This document shows, piece by piece, positions 24,124 to 31,412 of a stretch of DNA of 49,906 nucleotides; within the stretch, counting starts at the first letter, position 1; every line of letters begins with the position of its first letter. A model generated the notes under the pieces. That model made no database searches and was not told the DNA's origin. It saw only the letters and a program-made list of their open reading frames with translations. The DNA comes from Salinivirgaceae bacterium (GTDB lineage: Bacteria > Bacteroidota > Bacteroidia > Bacteroidales > SZUA-534), in the NCBI GenBank assembly GCA_017474765.1, contig JAFVGW010000026.1, positions 1 to 49,906 on the forward strand, written 5' to 3'. A program made the position numbers and the translations under genes.

Positions 24124-24200
24124 TTATCAATAAAATCTGTGTCAATCTGTTTTATCTGCGTCATCTGTGTTCTGACAATTGTTTTCGGACGCACGCGGCG
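24124..24200. repeat. Dispersed CTGTGTCAATCTGT-type intergenic repeat (second copy)
   Basis: AATCTGTGTCAATCTGTTTT, ATCTGCGTCATCTGTGTTCT and TTTTCGGACGCACGCGGCGC closely match 11562-11625. It lies in the leader of the MptD-like gene. Confidence 0.75.
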
Positions 24201-24249
24201 CGTTCCTACGGAAATTTCGCCGCCGAAAAACGAACAACATTCAGAATCG

Positions 24250-24355
24250 TTCACAAAAAAAAGGGACCCGTTTCCGAGCCCCTTTTCCTGACTATTAAAA
24301 ATCAAACTATGGTGTAATTGTTTTGCCATTAAACTGAACGCTGTACGTTTTTAAA
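24250..24355 (-). ncRNA. Leader segment ending in a terminator (attenuator or small RNA), copy 1
   Basis: Downstream of the promoter at 24361-24410 the minus strand runs through CAGCGTTTAAAAACGTACAG and ends about 100 bases later in the hairpin GGGGCTC-ggaaac-GGGTCCC followed by T8 (24255-24282). The MptD start is another 270 bases on. The ABC operon at 41 kb has the same order: promoter, same leader start, same hairpin. Either transcription is attenuated here or the unit makes a roughly 100-nt RNA. Confidence 0.55.
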
Positions 24356-24360
24356 CGCTG

Positions 24361-24410
24361 CAAAAATCAGCCGTAAAACGGAAATGGGCAATCCCCATTA
24401 GTTGGGATTT
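24361..24410 (-). promoter_or_regulatory. AATCCC/GGGATT-family promoter upstream of MptD-like gene
   Basis: Minus strand: AAATCCCAACTAATGGGGATTG (24389-24410), 20 bases, GATTTTTG (24361-24368). The upstream half overlaps the 47-bp direct repeat (24396-24442) that bounds the DpnII-type cassette. Confidence 0.65.
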
Positions 24411-24442
24411 GCAGTGCAGAATGTGGCAAGTTGGGGGGATTT
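24396..24442 (+). repeat. 47-bp direct repeat, left edge of DpnII-type cassette
   Basis: Identical over 47 bases, from CATTAGTTGGGATTTGCAGT to its G6ATTT end, to 27509-27555. It is the upstream part of the promoter cassette at 24361-24410. Confidence 0.92.
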
Positions 24443-24461
24443 TGGGGGAAAATAGTTATTA

Positions 24462-25643
24462 TTACAGTCCTTTGAAATCACTCAACGGACGGATTTTCGC
24501 TCGATATGTATTGACTCGCTGCTTCAAATCAGTTCGTTTTGTTAATGGGATTTCTTTAGTATCAAAATGAATTACAATATAATATGCTGCGTGTTCGGGG
24601 TGAAAACCATTCTTTTCGAGAGTTTCTTTTGTCCAAATCTGAAAACGACCTTTTGCTTTCAATTTGAATAAATGACAATTTTCACCATTAGTGTGAAGCA
24701 ACACATATTGCAGGCGTTCAAATCCTTGTGTAACAAGCAGTGATCCTTTTGAATCGCCTGCCCGAAGATAGCAGATACCTTGTTCTATCATCAATCGCAA
24801 AGTTTCGGGACGAGCGTGATTTACTAAAACCGTCGCTTCTTCAGAATTTTCACACATTTTGCGAAGCATTTTCTCGGCTATTTGCGAATCTTCTATTTCC
24901 TGACGGCGACGCATTCCAATTTGCAGATATTCTTCCGACTGGTCGATACCAATGAATTTACGCCCCAACAAATTAGCGGCAATGCCTGTGGTGCAAGAGC
25001 CTGCAAAAGGGTCAAGAATAGTGTCACCATCGCGTGTGCAAGCAAGAATTATTCGGTACAGAAGGCGTAATGGTTTTTGCGTCGGGTGCTTGCCGCACGA
25101 TTTTTCCCAAAGCCCGACGGCTGGAATCTTCCAAACATCGATCATTTGCTTGTCGCCGTTTATTTGCTTCATTGTCTCGTAGTTGAACACGTGCGGCACT
25201 TTGACCGATTTTCGAGCCCAAATGACATATTCGGTTGAAAATGTGAAATATCTGCACGAAATATTCGGTGGTGGGTCGGTCTTTTGCCAAGTAATGACAT
25301 TCAGAATTTTATAGCCCAATTCGGTAAGGCAATTCGCCAGAGAAAAAATATTGTGATAGGTGCCGCTAATCCATATCGAGCCATTGTCTTTCAACTTTTC
25401 GCGGCACAGCGACAACCATTGTTTGTTAAATTCGGAAATGTGTTCGGGTGTACCACCTTTGTCCCAATCGCCTTTGTCAACACAAACAACTTTACCGCTC
25501 TGACAACTTATGCCACCATTGCTCAAAAAGTATGGTGGGTCGGCAAAAACGGCATCAACGCTCTTGTCTTCGATTTGCGGAAGCAAATCCATACAATCGC
25601 CGTGCAAGAGAGTAAAATTATTGTATGTGTGGTAATTAGCCAT
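24462..25643 (-). CDS. Second DNA methyltransferase of DpnII-type system (M.DpnA-like)
   Basis: 393 residues from the ATG at 25641-25643. Catalytic motif FADPPYFLS near residue 35 and SAM-binding motif LDPFAGSCTTGIAANLLG (Cys where Gly is usual) near residue 210: the beta-class order. KHPTQKP precedes it, as in site-specific adenine methylases. The C-terminal 150 residues are an added domain. In DpnII systems such an enzyme methylates GATC, including single-stranded DNA. Last gene of a three-gene unit; the endonuclease stop lies 2 bases upstream. Confidence 0.9.
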   Translation of the reverse strand: MANYHTYNNFTLLHGDCMDLLPQIEDKSVDAVFADPPYFLSNGGISCQSGKVVCVDKGDWDKGGTPEHISEFNKQWLSLCREKLKDNGSIWISGTYHNIFSLANCLTELGYKILNVITWQKTDPPPNISCRYFTFSTEYVIWARKSVKVPHVFNYETMKQINGDKQMIDVWKIPAVGLWEKSCGKHPTQKPLRLLYRIILACTRDGDTILDPFAGSCTTGIAANLLGRKFIGIDQSEEYLQIGMRRRQEIEDSQIAEKMLRKMCENSEEATVLVNHARPETLRLMIEQGICYLRAGDSKGSLLVTQGFERLQYVLLHTNGENCHLFKLKAKGRFQIWTKETLEKNGFHPEHAAYYIVIHFDTKEIPLTKRTDLKQRVNTYRAKIRPLSDFKGL

Positions 25644-25645
25644 AC

Positions 25646-26485
25646 TCAACTATGCTTCACCATATCAATAAACTCTTTGATTGTGGTCAGATTGTAAATG
25701 CTTGGAATGGCGGCAAAAGCCTCTTGAAGTTTGTTTTTTGCACTATGCCAGCCAATACCGTCAGTAATCCAAACAAACTCAAAACCTTCAATGCTGTTTA
25801 CTTTTGGTGCTACATCGGTATAAGAGCGAGCCACCTCATTCAGTTTTGAGCCACCACCTGAATAGAAATTGACTTCAATAAGATAGGTTTTGGTGACAGT
25901 TTTTATCACAAAATCAAACACTTTTTGATCTGCACCTAACACGTTTGCCACTGCAGGGAACGTATTTGACGACACTTGTTGGCTGTATTCGAGATTGGCG
26001 TTTGCAAATATTTTGGCAACGAGTTTTTCTGTAATCTCACCACTACGGTTTTTACGCGCATTTGTGTCAAGACCAGTTTCCACACCAAAAACATAATCAA
26101 CAAGATCTTTAATCTCGGGCTTGCGGAAAACATTGGCAAGACCTGTGCCTTCAAGAAATCCCATCACGCCATCAACACTTTCAAACAACGAATGAATGGT
26201 GCGGAATTGCCCCAATTCATCGAAGAACATCTTGTTATCTTTCTTTCGTGTGGCAATCAGAATGTCCATAACATCAAACACTTTCGGGTCTCGCGCCCAT
26301 AAGGCTTCAACTGCTTCACGCAGATTCTGCTTACCCAATAAATAATTGAGCATATTCAGACTTATGGAAATATCCGCCACATTTCTTGCAATTTTCGGAA
26401 AGTCGCAGTAGAAATCCAGTGTTGCATTTGTCTCTTTGAGTTGAGACATAAACATTTCGAATTGCTTTTGAGTGTGTGCTGCCAT
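25646..26485 (-). CDS. DpnII-type restriction endonuclease
   Basis: 279 residues from the ATG at 26483-26485. Central and C-terminal family motifs: DYVFGVETGLDTNARKNRSG, EITEKLVAKIF, then the nuclease core FDFVIKTVTKTYLIEVNFYS followed by GGGSKLNEVARSY. The DpnII/MboI family cuts unmethylated GATC. Gene order methylase-nuclease-methylase with gaps of 1 and 2 bases supports the assignment. GATC specificity is inferred from family and the Dam-type partner. Confidence 0.92.
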   Translation of the reverse strand: MAAHTQKQFEMFMSQLKETNATLDFYCDFPKIARNVADISISLNMLNYLLGKQNLREAVEALWARDPKVFDVMDILIATRKKDNKMFFDELGQFRTIHSLFESVDGVMGFLEGTGLANVFRKPEIKDLVDYVFGVETGLDTNARKNRSGEITEKLVAKIFANANLEYSQQVSSNTFPAVANVLGADQKVFDFVIKTVTKTYLIEVNFYSGGGSKLNEVARSYTDVAPKVNSIEGFEFVWITDGIGWHSAKNKLQEAFAAIPSIYNLTTIKEFIDMVKHS

Positions 26486-26486
26486 A

Positions 26487-27398
26487 TTATACCGCCTGTT
26501 TAAGTTTTGTATGTTCGTAATTGTGCACAAGTATTTCCTGAAGTTTCCCGCGTTTGCTTGGGTTTGCGTTGACGCTGCGCGAAGCCCATACTCGCTCAAT
26601 TTTGTATGCCAGATACAAATCCTCGAAGAATCGGTCTTTAAGCGGTGTGTTGAAGCAGTCGGAATTGCTTAACATAAAGTTGAAGCCTGCATCTTCAACC
26701 GTATCGCAGAAGTTTTTCAGCCGCTTTTGTGCAAGGTCGTTGAAGGCTTCTTTGGCGTAGTCGTTGAAACTGCTTGTGTTGCTCAACGGGCGATACGGCG
26801 GGTCGAAATAGAAAAGTGTGTTTCCGCTTGCATATTCCAACGTCTGCTGATAGTCACCAGTCAGAATCTCAACATTATGCAAAAGTTCGCTGTCGGCGAA
26901 AATGGTTACGGGGTCGCAGATTGTTGGCGTCTCATATCTGCCAAACGGAACATTGAAAAGCCCCGCCTTGTTCACCCGATACAAACCATTGAAACACGTG
27001 CGGTTTAGGAAGAAAAACAGCGTTGTGTTGCGAATCGGGTCAAGCGCCTTGGTGTTGAATTCGTCGCGCATCAGCATAAAAAACTCGCGCCGCGCATCTT
27101 CCGATTGCAGTGCGTAATACTCTTTCTGTATCTGTTTCAGCGATTCGACAAGCACCGACGGCTGTTCCTTAACCACTGTGTAGCAAGTGGTTAAATCCGC
27201 GTTAATGTCATTGATAATGGCTGACTTGATATTGGAATGCGTCTGCAACATATGGAAGAGCATAGCCCCACCGCCCACAAAAGGCTCAATGTAAGTGACG
27301 TTTTCCCATTGGTCAAAGTCAGCGGGAAGCAGTGCTTCCAGTTGGTCAATGAGTTGGCCTTTGCCGCCAACCCACTTGACGAATGGTTTCGCTTTCAT
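26487..27398 (-). CDS. Dam-type DNA adenine methyltransferase (M.DpnM-like)
   Basis: 303 residues from the ATG at 27396-27398; the upstream extension of the frame is not protein-like. Alpha-class order: SAM motif KPFVKWVGGKGQLIDQL and YIEPFVGGGAMLFHML at the N-terminus, catalytic LFYFDPPYRPLS near residue 195. Dam and DpnM methylate the adenine of GATC and protect host DNA. First gene of the DpnII-type unit, which sits between 47-bp direct repeats. Confidence 0.95.
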   Translation of the reverse strand: MKAKPFVKWVGGKGQLIDQLEALLPADFDQWENVTYIEPFVGGGAMLFHMLQTHSNIKSAIINDINADLTTCYTVVKEQPSVLVESLKQIQKEYYALQSEDARREFFMLMRDEFNTKALDPIRNTTLFFFLNRTCFNGLYRVNKAGLFNVPFGRYETPTICDPVTIFADSELLHNVEILTGDYQQTLEYASGNTLFYFDPPYRPLSNTSSFNDYAKEAFNDLAQKRLKNFCDTVEDAGFNFMLSNSDCFNTPLKDRFFEDLYLAYKIERVWASRSVNANPSKRGKLQEILVHNYEHTKLKQAV

Positions 27399-27508
27399 TT
27401 GTCTTTTCTTTTGCAAACAAAGATAACTTATATTGAAATATTCCGCAACAGTTGGTCTGATTCCAACAAAAAAGCCGAACTCAATGAAAAGTATCGGGGG
27501 GTAGAACA

Positions 27509-27555
27509 CATTAGTTGGGATTTGCAGTGCAGAATGTGGCAAGTTGGGGGGATTT
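27509..27555 (+). repeat. 47-bp direct repeat, right edge of DpnII-type cassette
   Basis: Perfect copy of 24396-24442. Here it is cut off from the -7 side of the promoter cassette, since the sequence left of 27509 differs, so it looks like the derived copy. Confidence 0.92.
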
Positions 27556-27637
27556 GGGGTAGCGGGAAATGAGAATGTTCAAATATAACGCGTAATAGAC
27601 TATTTGTCAGAGTTTTTATCAAACAGTCTTTATCAAA

Positions 27638-28681
27638 TTACATCTGTCTGTCATTCTGTCGTTTATTGCTATTGCAAAGTTTCCTCTGCTCGCGTTCAAA
27701 TTGTTCCAGAAAATGGATTTCGACAGGTGTCAGTTCGTTTTTAGTCCGCTCTTTGAATTTGTCGTATTCAGCATCGGCTTTGGCTTTGGCAAGTTGCGCC
27801 GACACGCGGCCAGCGTGCGTTAGAATGTCTTTCCGTGAAATGCGCAGGAAATCGTCGAGAATCGAAATCCAATCCTTCATATACATTGGGCGGTGTTCTT
27901 CAGCTTGCAGTTCGGCAAAATCGAGATAAAGGCTGACAATGCGGTTGAGCGTGGTGATTTCCTCCTGCGATAAGTAATTCTTTGCTATTTCGGCATCGGT
28001 TTTCTGCGGTAGCGCGCCAGTCCACGTTGTCAGTCCCATAAAATCTTTCCGCGCATCGGCTCGTTCGTAAATTATTTCGGCGGCCGTGTGTCCGTGAACC
28101 GAATAGTGCATCTTGTTCTGAACCGTCTTGAAAAACTCCTGAGTCATCTCAACCCGTGGGTCGTAATCGATACTTAACGCATATATTTCTAACACCTTAC
28201 GGTAGAACACTTTCTCCGACGAGCGAATATCGCGAATGCGGGCCAACAGTTCGTCGAAGTAGTTGCCGCCACCAGCCCGCTTCAAAAGGTCGTCGTTCAG
28301 GGCGAAACCTTTTACAATGTACTCTTTCAACACTTTCGACGCCCACATACGGAACTGCACACCTCGGTAGGAATGGACACGATAGCCCACGCTGATTATC
28401 ATATCGAGATTGTAATACTCAACCAAATGAATTTGCGTTTTTCCCTCAATAGCACCGTGTTGAGTGGTTGTTGCAAAATTTGCAACAACCACTTCGCGGT
28501 TCAATTCTCCCTCGTCAAACACATTCTTGATATGCCGCGAAATGGTTGATTTGTTGCGTTGGAACAATTCGGCCATTTGGTCGAGACTCAACCATACGGT
28601 TTCGTCGTGCAGCCTCACTTCAATGCGTGAGTCGCCGTCGGGTGTCTGATACAGTAATATTTGGCCTTTGTCTTCTTGCAT
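27638..28681 (-). CDS. RhuM-family protein (copy 2)
   Basis: 347 residues from the ATG at 28679-28681. Same blocks as copy 1: ETVWLSLDQMAELFQRNKST, LDMIISVGYRVHSYRGVQFR, VLKEYIVKGFALNDDLLKRA, RDIRSSEKVFYRKVLEIYAL, HGHTAAEIIYERADARKDFM. The N-terminus reads a short beta-rich module then a helix-turn-helix. The two copies differ throughout and are old paralogs, not a recent duplication. They stand on either side of the MptD and DpnII-type genes. Confidence 0.85.
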   Translation of the reverse strand: MQEDKGQILLYQTPDGDSRIEVRLHDETVWLSLDQMAELFQRNKSTISRHIKNVFDEGELNREVVVANFATTTQHGAIEGKTQIHLVEYYNLDMIISVGYRVHSYRGVQFRMWASKVLKEYIVKGFALNDDLLKRAGGGNYFDELLARIRDIRSSEKVFYRKVLEIYALSIDYDPRVEMTQEFFKTVQNKMHYSVHGHTAAEIIYERADARKDFMGLTTWTGALPQKTDAEIAKNYLSQEEITTLNRIVSLYLDFAELQAEEHRPMYMKDWISILDDFLRISRKDILTHAGRVSAQLAKAKADAEYDKFKERTKNELTPVEIHFLEQFEREQRKLCNSNKRQNDRQM

Positions 28682-28973
28682 ATTAGCGTTTGCCAACCAT
28701 TATTTTGCTGACGCAAGATAATAGTTTTTGCTTACGGAACGGATTTTTGTTTGAACGCAGATTGAACTGTGATTAAACAGATTTGCGCAAATGAATACTA
28801 TTGTTGATTACGAATCCAATTGTGTCAGAAAATCAGCGGCAGACATCAGCGGAAAAACTGCCTGAAACTTGTAGCAGTTTTCTCGAAAAATTGCGGCAAA
28901 AGTTCCGCAGAAATTTCAAAAAACTGCCTGAAAAGTTCCGCAGTTTTTGAATGTTTATGGTAATCGCAAGGAT
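28682..28973. other. Intergenic stretch with repeated GCAGTTTT hairpins
   Basis: No gene. It carries a degenerate CGCAGATTGAACTGTGATT-type dispersed repeat and several short inverted motifs of AAAAACTGC / GCAGTTTT, the last of which forms the terminator at 28918-28948. Confidence 0.5.
28918..28948. terminator. Terminator downstream of TetR gene
   Basis: AAAAAACTGC (28918-28927) pairs with GCAGTTTTT (28940-28948). On the minus strand the hairpin is followed by T6, 26 bases past the TetR stop. Confidence 0.7.
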
Positions 28974-29588
28974 TTAACCGTTGTAAATCAACTGTTTCCA
29001 GCCGTTATTGTGGTAATCGACGTATTCCAGAAAAATCCGTTCGGCCTCGTCGGGTTTGACTTTGTGCATAATGATTTCCTCGAGCACGGCGAACATCTGC
29101 ACGGTGTTTATGTGAATGAAGAACGGCGAGAAGTCCCATTTCAGTGCGGGATAGCGTTGCTTCATCGCGTCCATATAGTTGAGCATCAGCCCTGTAGCCT
29201 CGTCGGTGAAATCATCTTTGAACCGCGCCTGCGACGAACCTGCCGACTTGAACAGCAGCAACGTGAGCAAGTCTCTGTATTTCAGCATAATCTGATTGTA
29301 TTCGGCGGCCGTTTTCTCGGTCATTTCAGGCATCCACTGCTTTGTTATGTCAATTTGCAGCGGGTTGTGGTAGGTTTGCAGAAGGCGCTTGAACTCGCCT
29401 GTGAGCGGTGCCACAATGGCGCGGAAAAGGTCGTCTTTGCCCGCATAATAGTTGTAAATGTTGCTCAACCCCACGCCCGCCTTTTCGGCAATCTCGCGCA
29501 TCGACGTCTGCGCGAAGCCCTTTTTCAGGAAAATCGCCTTTGCCGCCTTTGCAATCTGCTGCTCAATATCGTCCTTTTTGGTTTGCAT
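28974..29588 (-). CDS. TetR/AcrR-family transcriptional regulator
   Basis: 204 residues from the ATG at 29586-29588. N-terminal TetR helix-turn-helix: IAKAAKAIFLKKGFAQTSMR, EIAEKAGVGLSNIYNYYAGK, DDLFRAI. The C-terminal ligand-binding part is helical and specific. Regulators of this sort respond to small molecules and usually repress transporter genes. Its own promoter carries the AATCCC/GGGATT inverted repeat, so it is one candidate for the protein that binds the whole promoter family; not shown. Confidence 0.9.
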   Translation of the reverse strand: MQTKKDDIEQQIAKAAKAIFLKKGFAQTSMREIAEKAGVGLSNIYNYYAGKDDLFRAIVAPLTGEFKRLLQTYHNPLQIDITKQWMPEMTEKTAAEYNQIMLKYRDLLTLLLFKSAGSSQARFKDDFTDEATGLMLNYMDAMKQRYPALKWDFSPFFIHINTVQMFAVLEEIIMHKVKPDEAERIFLEYVDYHNNGWKQLIYNG

Positions 29589-29617
29589 CGCTGAACACTG
29601 TACGTTTTTCGGTACCA

Positions 29618-29667
29618 CAAAAATCAGCCGAAAACACTTATCGGGCAATCCCAATTAGTGGGGATTT
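29618..29667 (-). promoter_or_regulatory. TetR gene promoter with AATCCC/GGGATT repeat
   Basis: Minus strand: AAATCCCCACTAATTGGGATTG (29646-29667), 20 bases, GATTTTTG (29618-29625), ATG 30 bases on. The 22-base operator is identical to that of the ZIP promoter. Confidence 0.7.
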
Positions 29668-29706
29668 GCGCGGGTGCGGGGTGGCGATTGTGGGGATAAA
29701 ATCAAC

Positions 29707-29733
29707 AAAAGGGAACACTCTGTGCCCCCTTTT
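29707..29733 (-). terminator. Terminator of the M49-like lipoprotein operon
   Basis: Minus strand: AAAAGGGGGCAC-aga-GTGTTCCCTTTT forms an extended hairpin ending in T4; located about 80 bases beyond the stop at 29809. Confidence 0.6.
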
Positions 29734-29808
29734 GCCTTGTCTGGTGCTGATTTATCGTCGAAAAACTGGGTTGTACAAGCACCAGACCATTATCAGAAAA
29801 AACGTGTC

Positions 29809-31410
29809 TTACTTCTTGAAATTCAACTGAATATCGACAGGAATGTTTTCCAGACGCAGATTCTTAATGTCGGCTGTCAGATTATCGTCGGGTTTTGAGT
29901 ATTTTGCCACAAACTCGTTGGCTTTCTGCAAGTTGCCAGTGGCCTGAATCTCTAAAATCTGCGCAGCCAGTCCTGCCAGAGCGCTTTCCATCTTTGCAAA
30001 GTCGATTGTGTAGGTTCCGCTGACCGAACGGTGGAACGCGGCGTTATCTTTCAAATAGTTGTAAATCATTATATTGGCGCGCCCCAGAGTTGAGCCTTCA
30101 CCGTAGCGCTCTGAGCGGATTGTCGAAGCGAAGAAGGTTGCGAGCGCGTCCTCTTTGGTGAAAATGTTGGGCAAATCGAAGTGCTTTTGCAGCGTGCCGA
30201 CAAGGTAAACACCCACCACGTTCGCCTTAACTTCCTCAAGCACAGGCGCATTGGCGGCAAGTGCCGACTGAACATCGGTGCCGTCGGTGACGGTTTTCTT
30301 CACGCCAAGGCCGTGGGCTATCTCGCGGAAAGCCGTGTTCCAGAAAAAGGCTTCTTGCGAGATATGTTCCTTATAATCAGCGTCTAAAAGCAGATTTCCA
30401 GTGGGCGCCACAATGTAGTTGAACTTGTTGCGGATAATGTTCTCGAACAATATTGTGCGGGTTCCCTTATCGCGCTGAACATCAGTGTCAAACGGCAGGT
30501 TGAGCGCAATAACCTTGACGCCTGCGTTGGCCCTGCCAGCGTAATAGATTGCATCGTACGAGAAAATGTTCGACCCAGTGCCAGGCTGGAACTGCTTGTA
30601 CTCGTCGGCGCACGGCAGGTCGGCCTGGAACTCGCCAAGGCGGGCGGCAAACTGTTGCATCTTGTCGGTCTGCGCCTCGTTTTTCAGCATCACGTAGGCC
30701 TCATACGAGCGTTTTTTGCCCAGAAGTTGGTCGTCGGTGCTCTCGTTGGGGCCGATAACAATGTCCATCTTGCTGTCGGTCATATCGAGCCAGGCAATGC
30801 TGCTCTCGTAATAGTTGTCGGTGCGCAGCGCGTCGGCTTTGGCCTGAAGATATTTTTTCACGCTCGGCTTTATGGTAATGTCGGCGGCGGCCATTAAGTA
30901 GTTGGCAATCTTATCGATATGCGTTTTGTAGGCATCGTGGTACCAAACAGCGTCAAGTTGTCCGTCGGCCTTGCGGCGAATGAGCGTGTAGGGGCTTTCC
31001 TTGTCGGGATTGCCGAACTGTCGGAACTCGTCGGCGGTCATATCGGCTGGATAGAAGTTGGCGCCAGGCTGACGCTTGCTGTATCCATCGACAAACGGTT
31101 CGCCCGAAATGCGGTCCCACGGGCCGTAGTTTATCAGGGCGTAGGCTTTTGCGTCGGCATCGGCAATGCTGCTGATAAACTGCTGTTTGTCACCAAAATA
31201 CTGTTCCCAATAAATGGCGTCAACCTCGTCGGCGGCAAAGCGGTACAGGTTCAGCACTTCCTTGCCGTTGTCGGAAATTCCGCTCAAATCGGGCGCCTGA
31301 ATGTCAACCACGGCATATTGTTCGGTCTTTTTCGCAAACTGCGACTTTTTCTGTTCGCAAGCCGTCGTCAGCATCACAGCCGCAGCGGCCAAAATAACTA
31401 TCTTTTTCAT
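29809..31410 (-). CDS. Peptidase M49-like (dipeptidyl-peptidase III-related) lipoprotein
   Basis: 533 residues from the ATG at 31408-31410. Lipobox MLTTACEQKK, so a lipoprotein. The body resembles the Bacteroidota branch of the DPP III-related zinc hydrolases: INYGPWDRISGEPFVDGYSK, PGANFYPADMTADEFRQFGN, SPYTLIRRKADGQL, then the region that normally holds the zinc motif. Here it reads TAFREIAHGLGVK, with Arg where the first His of HExxH is expected, and the later EVKANVVGVYLVG has Asn where Asp is common. Activity is therefore doubtful. It follows an AspT/YidE-type transporter by 2 bases. Confidence 0.75.
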   Translation of the reverse strand: MKKIVILAAAAVMLTTACEQKKSQFAKKTEQYAVVDIQAPDLSGISDNGKEVLNLYRFAADEVDAIYWEQYFGDKQQFISSIADADAKAYALINYGPWDRISGEPFVDGYSKRQPGANFYPADMTADEFRQFGNPDKESPYTLIRRKADGQLDAVWYHDAYKTHIDKIANYLMAAADITIKPSVKKYLQAKADALRTDNYYESSIAWLDMTDSKMDIVIGPNESTDDQLLGKKRSYEAYVMLKNEAQTDKMQQFAARLGEFQADLPCADEYKQFQPGTGSNIFSYDAIYYAGRANAGVKVIALNLPFDTDVQRDKGTRTILFENIIRNKFNYIVAPTGNLLLDADYKEHISQEAFFWNTAFREIAHGLGVKKTVTDGTDVQSALAANAPVLEEVKANVVGVYLVGTLQKHFDLPNIFTKEDALATFFASTIRSERYGEGSTLGRANIMIYNYLKDNAAFHRSVSGTYTIDFAKMESALAGLAAQILEIQATGNLQKANEFVAKYSKPDDNLTADIKNLRLENIPVDIQLNFKK

Positions 31411-31412
31411 AT

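Noticed and set aside
24033..24329. 98-codon frame starting MAKQLHH in the MptD leader
   Set aside because: It runs through the terminator hairpin and dispersed repeats; at most the first few codons could be a leader peptide, and the 41-kb copy has an unrelated 10-codon frame.
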